From NCBI RefSeq assembly GCF_900188085.1, contig NZ_FZOU01000004.1, positions 186,001 to 250,000 of the forward strand: 64,000 nt of DNA. The letters run 5' to 3'. Source of the DNA: Granulicella rosea. GTDB taxonomy: Bacteria > Acidobacteriota > Terriglobia > Terriglobales > Acidobacteriaceae. The notes beneath the pieces were generated by a model. That model made no database searches and was not told the origin of the DNA. It worked only from the letters and a program-made list of their open reading frames with translations. Of this stretch, positions 36,734-45,603 are shown in pieces. Every line of letters starts with the position of its first letter. The first letter of the stretch is position 1. The position numbers and the translations under genes were made by a program.

Positions 36734-37738
36734 ATGGAACTTTTTCAGCTTGTCACCGCCCAGACGATCTCCGACGCCATTCAGGCACAGGCACGATCGG
36801 CCACCGCCCAGAATGGCGCCGACGTCCGCTTCATCGCGGGTGGAACCAATCTTGTCGACTATATGAAGTTGAATGTCGAACGCCCGCGTCAGTTAGTCGA
36901 CATCAACGGTCTTCCGCTCGACAAAGTAGAAAAAACTGCAGAGGGCGGCCTGAGGATTGGGGCTCTTGCACGGAACGCCGATGTGGCGCAGGACGCGATC
37001 GTAAAGGAGTCGTACGCCGTCCTCTCAGAGGCTCTCCTCTCGGGGGCGTCGCCGCAGTTGCGGAATATGGCGACTACCGCCGGCAATCTTCTGCAGAAGA
37101 CGCGTTGCGTGTACTACCGGGACACAGCATCCGCGTGCAACAAACGTCAGGCGGGTTCAGGTTGTTCCGCGATCGGCGGATACAACCGCATGTTGGCGAT
37201 TCTTGGCACAAGCGACCACTGCATCGCTACAAATCCTTCCGATCAGAACGTTGCGCTCACGGCCCTCGAAGCGGTCATCCACATCGAAGGCAGGAACGGA
37301 CAACGGTCCGTACCGATCTCGGAGTTTTATCTTCTTCCGGGCTCCACGCCGGAGCGCGAGACGGTCTTGCAGCCAGGGGATCTGATCACCCACATTACGC
37401 TGCCCGCGCCCGTTGCCGGCGCAAAGAGCGCCTATTTGAAGTTGCGCGACCGCGCGTCCTACGAGTTCGCACTCGCCTCCGCGGCGATCGTGATGAAGCA
37501 GGATGGAGAACGCATCCGCTATGTGCGCGTGGCCATGGGTGGCGTTGGAACCAGGCCATGGCGGGCCGTGGAAGCGGAAAAGATGCTGCTGGGCAAAGCG
37601 GCTACAGCGGAGAACTTCCGCGCGGCCGCTGATGCGGCTCTGCACGGCGCCAGGCCGCAGAGTCAAAACGGATTCAAGGTGGAGCTCGCCAAACGCTGCC
37701 TGACACACGCCATGAGACAAGTCAGCCAGATCGCATAG
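36734..37738 (+). CDS. FAD subunit of molybdenum hydroxylase (operon 2)
   Basis: 334 residues, paralogous to the protein at 30839. The FAD motif FIAGGTNLVDYMKLN and the second motif GASPQLRNMATTAGNLLQKT are followed by the cysteine-rich CNKRQAGSGCSAIGGYN. ATG 36734 is chosen over the longer reading because the alignment with its paralogue begins there and AGGAGGGC lies about 12 bases upstream. It is followed after 11 bp by the large subunit. Confidence 0.92.
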   Translation: MELFQLVTAQTISDAIQAQARSATAQNGADVRFIAGGTNLVDYMKLNVERPRQLVDINGLPLDKVEKTAEGGLRIGALARNADVAQDAIVKESYAVLSEALLSGASPQLRNMATTAGNLLQKTRCVYYRDTASACNKRQAGSGCSAIGGYNRMLAILGTSDHCIATNPSDQNVALTALEAVIHIEGRNGQRSVPISEFYLLPGSTPERETVLQPGDLITHITLPAPVAGAKSAYLKLRDRASYEFALASAAIVMKQDGERIRYVRVAMGGVGTRPWRAVEAEKMLLGKAATAENFRAAADAALHGARPQSQNGFKVELAKRCLTHAMRQVSQIA

Positions 37739-37749
37739 GAGGCAGAAGG

Positions 37750-39999
37750 ATGGATCAGATCAGCGAGTCGAAGATTATCGGGGTTGCAACTCGCCGCGTA
37801 GACGGTCCGTTGAAGGTGAGCGGCGCGGCGATGTATGCCTCCGACCATCACTTCCCCGGCCTGCTCTTTGCCTGGCCGGTCTGCGCCACGATTGCGAAGG
37901 GCTCCATCTCAAGCCTGGATACGGCCGAAGCCGAAAAGATGACGGGTGTGGTCGCGGTCTACCATCGCACGAACATCGGGCCTTTGTACCGCGTACCACC
38001 CGCCTCGGGTTTTTCGCTCATCCTCGACGAGAAACGTCCTCCGCTCGAAGACGACGAGATTCGCTACTACGGTCAGTATGTGGCTGTTGTGGTGGCAAAC
38101 ACCGTCGAGCAAGCGCGCGCCGCCGCCGAAAGCGTCAAAGTCACCTACAACCGGGAGAAGCCCGACGCGGACAGCAAGCTCCGGGGTTCACCGCTCACGA
38201 CGGAAAAGCCCGAAGAAAAGAGCAAACGCGGCGACACGGCCGCGGCGTTGCGGAGTGCAAAGGTCAAGGTCGATTCGATCTACACAATCCCTGCCGAAAC
38301 GCACAATCCCATCGAGCTTCATGCTTCCGTCGCCGTCTATGACGGTCAGAAGTTCACCCTCTATGAGACATCGCAGGCTGTCGTGAACCATCGCGACGTG
38401 CTCGCGCAGATGCTTGGCGTTCCGCCCGAACAGGTACAGGTCATCACCCGGTTTCTCGGTTCGGGGTTTGGCGGCAAACTCTGGCCCTGGCCGCAGAGCG
38501 CTTTGGCCGCTGCATGCGCGCGCAATCTAAGACGTCCCGTCAAGCTCGTCGTGAGCCGGCAGATGATGTTTCAGAGCGTCGGACACCGGCCCGCCATCGA
38601 ACAACGCATCCAGTTGGCCGCCGATCTCGATGGCCGGTTGACCGCGATCGAGCAGGAGTACGTCAATCACACCTCGATGCTGGACGATTACGACGAAGGG
38701 TGCGGCGAGATTACGCCCTTCATCTATAGCACGCCGAACCTGCTCGTCACGGGCGGGCTTGCACGCCGCAACGTTGGCAACCCGACGGCGATGCGTGGCC
38801 CGGGAGCCGTGCCCGGATTGTTCGCTCTCGAATCGGCGATGGATGAGCTGGCGGTCAGTCTCAAGATGGATCCTGTCCAACTGAGGCTGAAGAATGAACC
38901 TGAGATCGATGAAAGCCTCAAAATCCCTTTCTCGTCCCGGCACATGAAGGAGTGCCTGACGACCGGCGCCGAGAGGTTTGGCTGGGCAAACAGGACCGCG
39001 GAAGTGGGCTCCATGAAGCGCGATGGGTTGACCCTGGGATGGGGAGTCGCTGCATGTGCGTGGCTCGCGGCGCGCACCGAAACAGAGGCCAGCGTCGAAC
39101 TGAAGCAGGACGGTACGGCGCGCGTCGCTTGTGGAACACAGGATATTGGCGGCGGAACGTACACCGTTCTGGCGCAGATCGTGAGTCACGAGACAGGCAT
39201 TCCAGTCGGTAAAATCGATGTCGTCCTGGGCGACTCCGCCCTTCCCTCAGGCCCCATCTCCGGCGGTTCCTGGGTGACCGCGTCCGTGACGCCCGCCGTT
39301 CTGGAAGCAGCGCGGAATGCAGGACAGAGACTCCTGCTGACTGCCGTCAAATCGGAGAACTCTCCTTTCAAAGGCAGGAAACCGGGCGAACTGGAGTTCG
39401 TGGGCGGGATGGTGCGATTGAAAGGACAGGCCCAGAGCGCCGTCCCGATGGCGGAGGTTCTTCGCATCGCGAAGATCAATTCCGTGGCGGGAACTGGAAA
39501 ATCGGCTGGGACGCTCGGCGCGGCCAAGCCTGAGTTCTCGTTTCACTCCTACGGCGCGCAGTTCGCGGAGGTCACCTGGCAACCGGAGATCGCCCGTCTC
39601 CGCGTGAATCGCGTGGTGACCGTCATCGATGCGGGGCGCATCATGAATCCTCGACCGGCGCGAAATCAGATTGAAGGCGCAGTGGTAATGGGCATCGGTA
39701 TGGCCCTGTTCGAAGAGACGATGTACGACCGTCGCTCCGGAGCTCCTGTCAATAACAACCTCGCCGACTACGTGATGGCGGTCAACGCGGATACACCACA
39801 GATCGACGTCGCCTTCCTCGACTATCCGGATTACAAGCTGAACGCCCTGGGAGTCCGTGGTGTCGGTGAGATCGGGCTGGCGGGAATCGCGGCGGCGATC
39901 ACCAGCGCGGTGTATCACGCGACTGGAATCCGTGTTCGCGATCTGCCGGTTCGTATCGAAGATCTTCTTGCGATGCCCAGATCCGACAGCGCCGACTGA
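37750..39999 (+). CDS. molybdopterin-binding large subunit of molybdenum hydroxylase (operon 2)
   Basis: 749 residues, the same length as the operon 1 subunit but clearly diverged. Key loops are FLGSGFGGKLWPWP, MRGPGAVPG, CGTQDIGGGTYTV and GVGEIGLAGIAAAITSAVYHATG. TAGGAGGCAGAAGG before the ATG gives a strong ribosome site. The retained GEIG glutamate and full domain order suggest an active enzyme. The FGGKLWPWP loop differs from FGSKGSMWS in operon 1, which points to a different substrate. Confidence 0.93.
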   Translation: MDQISESKIIGVATRRVDGPLKVSGAAMYASDHHFPGLLFAWPVCATIAKGSISSLDTAEAEKMTGVVAVYHRTNIGPLYRVPPASGFSLILDEKRPPLEDDEIRYYGQYVAVVVANTVEQARAAAESVKVTYNREKPDADSKLRGSPLTTEKPEEKSKRGDTAAALRSAKVKVDSIYTIPAETHNPIELHASVAVYDGQKFTLYETSQAVVNHRDVLAQMLGVPPEQVQVITRFLGSGFGGKLWPWPQSALAAACARNLRRPVKLVVSRQMMFQSVGHRPAIEQRIQLAADLDGRLTAIEQEYVNHTSMLDDYDEGCGEITPFIYSTPNLLVTGGLARRNVGNPTAMRGPGAVPGLFALESAMDELAVSLKMDPVQLRLKNEPEIDESLKIPFSSRHMKECLTTGAERFGWANRTAEVGSMKRDGLTLGWGVAACAWLAARTETEASVELKQDGTARVACGTQDIGGGTYTVLAQIVSHETGIPVGKIDVVLGDSALPSGPISGGSWVTASVTPAVLEAARNAGQRLLLTAVKSENSPFKGRKPGELEFVGGMVRLKGQAQSAVPMAEVLRIAKINSVAGTGKSAGTLGAAKPEFSFHSYGAQFAEVTWQPEIARLRVNRVVTVIDAGRIMNPRPARNQIEGAVVMGIGMALFEETMYDRRSGAPVNNNLADYVMAVNADTPQIDVAFLDYPDYKLNALGVRGVGEIGLAGIAAAITSAVYHATGIRVRDLPVRIEDLLAMPRSDSAD

Positions 40000-40461
40000 A
40001 ACAAAGATCGCACAGCAATCGATGCGTCGTTCCAGCATCAACCCGACATGGACACCAGGCGGCGAGCAGGCAAGGACGGGAAGGAAGCCATCGCAGACCG
40101 AGAACGTTCCAAGGAAGGATCGAACGCGGAAGTTGTGATCGAAAGAAGCTTGTTGTAAGGGGGTATTTGGTGGACCTGATCGGGATCGAACCGATGACCT
40201 CTTCCATGCCATGATGTGGGTCGAAGGCTAAGTTATTGACGATACAGTGGTTATGAGTCGGAGAAACCGGCAAAACCGGCATAGTTGGCAGCATTTGCTG
40301 CCAAAATGCTGCCAAATTCTACTACGGGTAATCGGGCTGATCCGTGGGCGGACAGCCCGATTGATTGTGTGGACCGTCTTGCCGAAGCAGTTGGCTTAGG
40401 GCTGTAGATCGCCATTCCCGGCTGGATGGCTTTGCGGGTTTAGTTTGCAGTATGGCGCTTG
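40000..40461. other. non-coding stretch with att relic and hairpins
   Basis: No gene. It holds the tRNA fragment (40168-40214), the palindrome TTGGCAGCA-tt-TGCTGCCAA (40285-40304) and a strong hairpin AATCGGGCTG/CAGCCCGATT (40330-40362, with an inner TCCG/CGGA pairing). All are features of an integrated-element end. Confidence 0.55.
40168..40214 (-). other. 3' half of tRNA-Ala(GGC), attachment-site remnant
   Basis: Read on the minus strand, the stretch begins in the anticodon loop (ATGGCAT). It continues through the 3' anticodon stem GGAAG, the variable loop, a proper T arm (ATCGG, TTCGATC, CCGAT) and the acceptor strand ending GGTCCACCA. The 5' half is absent. This is what a tyrosine integrase leaves at the far end of an insertion into a tRNA gene. 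Next to it, ACCGGC occurs twice and TGCTGCCAA three times (one inverted, 40285-40315). Confidence 0.8.
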
Positions 40462-40547
40462 TGTGCGTTCATGGCGCACAAGGATGGGATTTTGTGAACT
40501 TGACATCGAGTTTATGTATGCATGAATATGTGCGTCATGGACGCACA
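40462..40547 (+). promoter_or_regulatory. abiE promoter with twin operators
   Basis: TGTGCG-N7-CGCACA occurs at 40462-40480 and again at 40529-40547, 67 bp apart. Between them lie -35 TTGACA (40500-40505) and, 17 bp later, -10 TGAATA (40523-40528). The second operator covers the expected transcription start and the ATG at 40537. AbiEi antitoxins are known to repress their own operon by binding paired inverted repeats. Confidence 0.65.
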
Positions 40548-41391
40548 AAGATCATCTCGACTAAACCGCCTGCTCCTAAGCCTGCCGGAGGGGTTCTTGG
40601 CGGATAGCGCCTGGTTCCAAGCCCAGGGGATCTCCCGTTCATCGATACGAGACTATGTGGACCGGGGTTGGCTCGAAAGAATAGGTCCACGCGTTTACCG
40701 GCGGCCAAGCCAACTCACCAAGGCCTCGCTGCGATGGGATGTTGTTGTGCTCTCGCTCCAGCAGGTCATGCACAAGCCGCTTCACGTCGGCGGACGAACG
40801 GCGGTCGAACTGTCTGGCTATGCTCATTACGTCGAAGCTGGCGACACTTCGCGAGTCTACTTGTACGGGTCGGGCCTCCCATCCTGGCTTGCCAAGCTGC
40901 CGATATCCGCTCAGTTTGAAACCCGCTCTTCGGGACTGTTTGCAAACTCCAATAGCGGCGTTGAAGCGAGGCGTTACGATCTGCGTTCCGGTAAGGCATC
41001 AGTATCGCTAAAGGATGCGGAATCCACGAGCCCCTGGGAATGGTCGCTGACCATGTCAGCTCCCGAACGAGCAATCCTGGAGATGATCGATGAACTCCCG
41101 CATCACGAGAGCTTTCATCAAGTCGATGTTGTCATGGAAGGTTTGGCCAACCTCCGGCCTCAACTGGTGGGGAAGCTCCTGCGGGAATGCAAGAGTGTGA
41201 AGGTAAAGCGGCTCTTCCTCTGGTACGCGGACAGACATGGACATGCCTGGTTCAAACATCTGGATCTGTCTGCCGTCGATCTCGGAAAAGGAAAGCGTCA
41301 ACTGGTTCCTCAAGGCCATTTCGACTCGCGCTATCAGATCACGCTTCCAATTGAACTATTCAATACCGGAGGTAGCAACGATGGCCAGTGA
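40537..41391 (+). CDS. AbiEi-family antitoxin of a type IV toxin-antitoxin pair
   Basis: 284 residues. An N-terminal winged helix (LPEGFLADSAWFQAQGIS, IRDYVDRGWLERIGPRVYRR) is followed by the AbiEi antitoxin domain (HVGGRTAVELSGYAHYV, SAPERAILEMIDEL). It neutralises the AbiEii nucleotidyltransferase and represses the operon. I choose ATG 40537 rather than 40522 because 40522 falls in the -10 box. The transcript would then be leaderless or nearly so. The stop overlaps the toxin start by 11 bp, with the toxin's GGAGG inside this gene. Confidence 0.85.
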   Translation: MDAQRSSRLNRLLLSLPEGFLADSAWFQAQGISRSSIRDYVDRGWLERIGPRVYRRPSQLTKASLRWDVVVLSLQQVMHKPLHVGGRTAVELSGYAHYVEAGDTSRVYLYGSGLPSWLAKLPISAQFETRSSGLFANSNSGVEARRYDLRSGKASVSLKDAESTSPWEWSLTMSAPERAILEMIDELPHHESFHQVDVVMEGLANLRPQLVGKLLRECKSVKVKRLFLWYADRHGHAWFKHLDLSAVDLGKGKRQLVPQGHFDSRYQITLPIELFNTGGSNDGQ

Positions 41392-42292
41392 AGTTTTCGA
41401 AGGACAGGTAGCCCTACTCGTCGGGGTATTGCCCTATGTGGCGACCGAGACTTGCTTTGCTCTCAAGGGCGGAACAGCAATCAATCTTTTCGTTCGAGAC
41501 CTGCCTCGTCTTTCGGTGGACATCGATCTGGTTTATCTGCCGATTGAGGAACGAGAGACATCGCTTATCGGGATACGATCTGCGCTGAGTCGTATTGCCG
41601 AGAGGATTCGTAAAGCGATTCCTGATGGCGTCGTCACCGACAGCGCCAACGCGGGCGGAACCCTCGTCCTTGTTCGTCAAAGAAACGCTCAAATCAAGAT
41701 CGAAGTCACTCCCGTCCTTCGGGGCACTGTCTATCCCACGGAGTTGAAAACAGTCCGGCCCATCGTAGAGGAGCAATTCGGCTTCGCTGAAATCCAAGTC
41801 GTTTCGTTTGCCGACCTCTATGCAGGGAAACTGGTTGCAGCACTGGACCGACAGCATCCTCGAGATCTGTTCGATGTCCAGCACCTGCTTGCCAATGAAG
41901 GGATTGATGACGCTCTCTACCAAGCATTTCTCGCATATATCCTGAGCCACAATCGTCCTACGCACGAGCTCCTGCAACCCCGCTTGAAGGACATACGCCG
42001 AACCTTCGAGACAGAATTTGTCGGAATGACGGTAAGAGAAACCTCCTTCGAGATGCTCCTCGCAACCCGAGAGCAATTGGTTGCGGAGATTCGCTCCCAC
42101 CTGGATGAAAAATCTAAGGTCTTTCTTAGGTCTTTTCATACACTCACGCCAGACTGGAACCTCATCAGGTCACCGACTCTTCGTCATCTTCCGGCGATTC
42201 GATGGAAACTCATGAATCTGGAACGATTGCAAATCGAGAATCCAGAAAAGTACCAAACCATACTTCAACAACTTGAAGCGGCATTATCTTGA
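41381..42292 (+). CDS. AbiEii-family nucleotidyltransferase toxin
   Basis: 303 residues. The nucleotidyltransferase signature is complete: LKGGTAINLF (Gly30-Gly31) and LSVDIDLVYL (Asp47, Asp49), with a third acidic position in IKIEVTP. The AbiEii motif DLYAGKLVAALDRQHPRDLFD follows. Such toxins add nucleotides to tRNA acceptor ends and cause growth arrest or phage abortive infection. GGAGG lies eight bases before the ATG. The pair sits between att-like repeats, so it may stabilise the island as well as defend the host. Confidence 0.88.
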   Translation: MASEVFEGQVALLVGVLPYVATETCFALKGGTAINLFVRDLPRLSVDIDLVYLPIEERETSLIGIRSALSRIAERIRKAIPDGVVTDSANAGGTLVLVRQRNAQIKIEVTPVLRGTVYPTELKTVRPIVEEQFGFAEIQVVSFADLYAGKLVAALDRQHPRDLFDVQHLLANEGIDDALYQAFLAYILSHNRPTHELLQPRLKDIRRTFETEFVGMTVRETSFEMLLATREQLVAEIRSHLDEKSKVFLRSFHTLTPDWNLIRSPTLRHLPAIRWKLMNLERLQIENPEKYQTILQQLEAALS

Positions 42293-42512
42293 ACCGATTC
42301 CACATCAAAATCTGTTCCGCCGAAGCCATCAATGCTGATCTCGGAACGGACGGTGGTGGATTTGACCGAACAGTTTGGGCGCGGATTCGGCGAGATCAGT
42401 CCTCGGAGGATGCGAGCCTTCTTCCAGACACAAGAAACATGTTCTACCTGCTCGGCCATGTCCACGTCGGACGGAACATGAAGGATCGCACTCCGCGCCT
42501 GCACGAGGTCTT

Positions 42513-42629
42513 CCAGAAGAATCCGGCGGCGATGATCTGAAACTTGGTATCGTGATGCACGACGGAACGAAGGTGATCCCTTTTGGGGACCGCCTATTCG
42601 CCGCTCCTATGTCTTGTTTATGGGCTTGA
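42513..42629 (+). pseudogene. C-terminal relic of an ATPase-like gene
   Basis: A reading frame ending LGIVMHDGTKVIPFGDRLFA and closing with a Cys-Leu-Trp-Ala C-terminus resembles the last residues of AAA ATPases with a DUF4143-type C-terminus, which end in V-PFG-LWAVPISALW. No start or ATPase core is present. The stop is 4 bp before the att-like repeat at 42634, so the rest was probably lost during island rearrangement. The surrounding 42293-42721 holds no other convincing gene. Confidence 0.35.
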
Positions 42630-42721
42630 CGGCTCCATGCCATGAAGTCATTGACGGTTAGACGGTTAGTATTCGGCAATACCGGCGTAAGCGGCTATGA
42701 GCCGACTCATCAGAAGACTCG

Positions 42722-43081
42722 TTACGATGCTCGCGTGTGCTTCTGGGCAGTTGAGGGTTTGGTTGGCTCCTCTGAAACATAAAGCGTCGCCCACTGCTCA
42801 AGGTATTCCAACAGCTCCACCAGCGGTTGTTGCATTGCATCTGCGAGTTCGTACTCTACGTGGAGCACGGAACTGCTTAGGTCTCGTCGCAAGATGAATC
42901 CCTGAGCCGTAAGGGAACGAAGGCTTGCAGTTAGCGCTTTCTTGGATGCGGTCGGAATCAGCCGTCGGAGTTCGCTGAGACGTACTGGACGGGAGCGCAT
43001 CGCACAAAGAATCAGAATCGTCCATTTCCCTTGCAGGAGTTCGATCACACGTGAAACTCGGGTTGTGTAAGAAGCGTTCAT
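42722..43081 (-). CDS. HxlR-family transcriptional regulator
   Basis: 119 residues, a single winged-helix HxlR domain (VIELLQGKWTILILCAMRSR, RLSELRRLIPTASKKALTASLRSL, HVEYELAD). Unlike many relatives it has no N-terminal CPV cysteine, so redox sensing by that residue is unlikely. It follows the flavin monooxygenase gene after 26 bp and would be co-transcribed, probably giving autoregulation of the monooxygenase unit. Confidence 0.88.
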   Translation of the reverse strand: MNASYTTRVSRVIELLQGKWTILILCAMRSRPVRLSELRRLIPTASKKALTASLRSLTAQGFILRRDLSSSVLHVEYELADAMQQPLVELLEYLEQWATLYVSEEPTKPSTAQKHTRAS

Positions 43082-43107
43082 CGTGTTGTGTCGGTCGAGT
43101 CTTTCGA

Positions 43108-44304
43108 CTACGACTTGGCGACCTGCCCGTAGTCTTTGAGATCGAAGGGAATGGCCATCAAGCCAAAGTCCGGAACGCTGTCCGGATCGATGACCGCGTC
43201 GGTACCTGTATCGCCGGCCGATTCTGGTCCCGGCAGGTTTGTTTGACCGGCAAGCTCTTGATTGCGGAGGACGTAATCTCGCAGTTCTAACTCGTAACTT
43301 CGCATTGCCAGCAATGGGTCATTTCTATGAGTTGCTAGCGCCCCTGCCAAAACATAGGCAGCGATCATCGCGACGGACGTACCCTGACCGGTCCCCAGCG
43401 AGACGCTGTAGCCTGCATCCCCAAGCAGCACGACCCGCCCGTCCGACCAGTGATCCATTCGAATCTGGTTGATGGAATCAAAGTAGAAGTCGGGCGACTC
43501 CTGCATATACGCCAATAGCCGTGGGAACTCCCAACCGGCTCCGGCGAGCCGGTCCGCCAAGAGTTGTTTCTGAGCGGAGACATCGCGGTAATCGTAATCA
43601 AGCGGCTCAGCGGATTGAAAGCCAAGATAAACCCTTGCAGGGTCGTCCTTCGCCATCACCAGGAGGCCGCCCCCGACGTTGCCATTCATGCAGAAGATCT
43701 GCCAATGGTCGAGACCGAGGAAATTGGGGATTGCGAAGACGGCGATATAGGAACCGAGATAGTGGATGAACCGCTCGTCGGGGCCGAAGACGAGCCGCCG
43801 TACCTTAGAGCGTAGACCATCGGCGCCGATGATCAGATCGAAGCGGCGAGGCACCGAGGCGACAAAAGTAACATCGACGCCGGTTTCATCCTGGTTCAAT
43901 GACGCGATCGAGTCGTCAAAGAGATACTCCACCGGATCACCTACGGCCCCGTAAAGCACTTGGCAGAGGTCATCGCGAAGTATCTCGACATCTGGGCTGT
44001 CGAATCGACTGCCGGTCAGAGTTCGCTCAGTGCTGCGGAAAAACTCCTTGCCCGTGGGGTCAACGAGCGACACACCGGTGAGCTTCGTGCTTCTTTCACG
44101 GATCGCAGCCAAGATACCCATCCGTTCAGCGACCTCCAAGGCCGCTGCGCCGCGCACGTCGAGGGCCTGACCGCCCGGGCGCAGATGCGGCGCTAGCTCG
44201 ACCACTGTGACCTTGAACCCATAATGGGAAAGCCAATAAGCAGCGCTGAGGCCGGAGACGCTGGCACCCGAAACGAGTACGCTCAAATCGTTCTTCATCA
44301 TCAT
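43108..44304 (-). CDS. FAD-dependent monooxygenase, TetX-like branch
   Basis: 398 residues of the group A flavoprotein hydroxylases. GASVSGLSAAYWLSHYG is the Rossmann GxGxxG-like start with a Ser/Val variation, DLIIGADGLRSKVR is the conserved DG motif, and VVLLGDAGYSVSLGTGQGTSVA is the FAD ribose motif. The first of three ATGs (44304) has AAAGG seven bases upstream. It would hydroxylate an aromatic or polyketide-like compound, possibly as detoxification. It lies between a PobA-like gene and an HxlR regulator. Confidence 0.88.
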   Translation of the reverse strand: MMMKNDLSVLVSGASVSGLSAAYWLSHYGFKVTVVELAPHLRPGGQALDVRGAAALEVAERMGILAAIRERSTKLTGVSLVDPTGKEFFRSTERTLTGSRFDSPDVEILRDDLCQVLYGAVGDPVEYLFDDSIASLNQDETGVDVTFVASVPRRFDLIIGADGLRSKVRRLVFGPDERFIHYLGSYIAVFAIPNFLGLDHWQIFCMNGNVGGGLLVMAKDDPARVYLGFQSAEPLDYDYRDVSAQKQLLADRLAGAGWEFPRLLAYMQESPDFYFDSINQIRMDHWSDGRVVLLGDAGYSVSLGTGQGTSVAMIAAYVLAGALATHRNDPLLAMRSYELELRDYVLRNQELAGQTNLPGPESAGDTGTDAVIDPDSVPDFGLMAIPFDLKDYGQVAKS

Positions 44305-44433
44305 TGAACATCCTTTGTTGGCATCTCGAACGCGGACATCTTTTGTTGCTTGCCGCCGTTTCCGCGCAAGTAGAAAGTGAATCAACCAATCGTCAGATCA
44401 CGACCGTCATCGCTCCATCGGATATTCATGGCT

Positions 44434-45603
44434 CTAATCAGCAGTGGTGAGAAATGCATCAAGCCGCGTTCGGGCGATCATCTGGCGGAACGTGCCGTGC
44501 TGCTTGGGATCGCCCGCGTCGTGCATGATATCGGTCATCGTGGCGCTGAACTCCTGCTCCTTCCAGACGTGCGGCAGCACCGCATCGGAATAGCTTCGTA
44601 ACGCTGCTTTGTCGCCGTCCCGCAGTGCCGCTACCAGGGCCTTAGACAGAACGTCCACATCATGAAGCGCAATGTTCATGCCCTTGGCGCCCGTAGGTGG
44701 CACTAGATGCGCGGCATCACCAACAAGGAAAAGGTTCCGGTATTGCATTGGCACATACACCACAGACCGCAGGGGGATAACGTCCTTGTCCAGCACCACG
44801 GCGTCCTGGATGGTGTCATCGCACAGGCGCAACCTCATTTCGTCCCAGATCCGCGAGTCTGGCCAGTCCTCGGACCCATCACTGACGTCGCACTGGAGGT
44901 AAACTCTGCTCCTGTTTGGCCCGCGTGTAATCTGGGCAGCAAAACCGTGATCGCTGACTCCCATGATCGCGAGTCCGGCCACCGGCGGTGTGGCGACGAG
45001 TGCGGCCAACCACGCATAGCCGAACTCATAGCTGTACTTCGTCAAGACGCCGTGTGGAATTGATGACCGGCTAACACTATGCCCTCCATCGCACCCGACG
45101 ATGTAATCGCAGACAAGCTCGTGCAGACCGTCGGCATCGGAGTAGTTGATCCGCGGACAGCTATCCTCATCGTTGTGGATCGTTATCTCGGTGACTTGGA
45201 AACAAACATCACCGCCCATCTGGTCGATAAGTTCCCGCAACAGATTGGTCACAAGCTGCTGTTGTGTGCAGAAACGGCCCTGCTTGGCTTCTTCGCTGGA
45301 GCTTCCAAAAGTTCGGCCTGAGCCGTTTATGCGAATTTCACCTCGTTGGGCAACGGGGCCCTCGGGAAGTAAATCCGCCAAACCCCACCGCTCGAACATC
45401 GCCACTGCGCGTGCCTCGACGAATCCGGCACGCTGTCGCGCTTCGACGTAAGCGCGATTGCGCCGCTCCAGGACGACGCACGCAATTCCAGACTTTCGTA
45501 AGAAGGTCGCTAAAGTTAGACCGGACACCCCGCTTCCGATAATGGCAACGGTGGTCTCTTCACGACCTGCATCCCCGGCAGGGGAGTTGCAAGGTAAATC
45601 CAT
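44434..45603 (-). CDS. 4-hydroxybenzoate 3-monooxygenase-like flavoprotein
   Basis: 389 residues. The FAD motif VAIIGSGVSGLTLATFLRKSG is followed by QRAGFVEARAVAMFERWGL, the PobA-type segment, then YIVGCDGGHSVSRSSIPHGV, GYAWLAALVATPP, and LVGDAAHLVPPTGAKGMNIALHDVDVL. These agree well with PobA, which makes protocatechuate from 4-hydroxybenzoate with NADPH. ATG 45603 has GGAGG seven bases upstream. Some active-site positions cannot be checked here, so a related substrate is possible. It is the first gene of the unit that continues to 42722. Confidence 0.82.
   Translation of the reverse strand: MDLPCNSPAGDAGREETTVAIIGSGVSGLTLATFLRKSGIACVVLERRNRAYVEARQRAGFVEARAVAMFERWGLADLLPEGPVAQRGEIRINGSGRTFGSSSEEAKQGRFCTQQQLVTNLLRELIDQMGGDVCFQVTEITIHNDEDSCPRINYSDADGLHELVCDYIVGCDGGHSVSRSSIPHGVLTKYSYEFGYAWLAALVATPPVAGLAIMGVSDHGFAAQITRGPNRSRVYLQCDVSDGSEDWPDSRIWDEMRLRLCDDTIQDAVVLDKDVIPLRSVVYVPMQYRNLFLVGDAAHLVPPTGAKGMNIALHDVDVLSKALVAALRDGDKAALRSYSDAVLPHVWKEQEFSATMTDIMHDAGDPKQHGTFRQMIARTRLDAFLTTAD

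Larger units (their letters stand above)
40203..42645. mobile_element. putative 2.4-kb mini-island carrying AbiE, bounded by att-like repeats
   Basis: TCCATGCCATGA occurs at 40203-40214 (inside the tRNA-Ala anticodon arm) and again at 42634-42645. After each copy comes a related stretch with ATTGACG, then GGTTA, then CGG, then ACCGGC at matching spacing. Between them are the AbiE pair and a relic gene end, but no integrase. The element is probably non-autonomous or decayed, and part of a tandem array at this tRNA. Confidence 0.5.

Noticed and set aside
39247-40212. A minus-strand frame beginning with a peptide rich in Arg and Ser
   Set aside because: Its start is translated from the tRNA-Ala fragment, and the rest is antisense to the molybdenum-hydroxylase gene.
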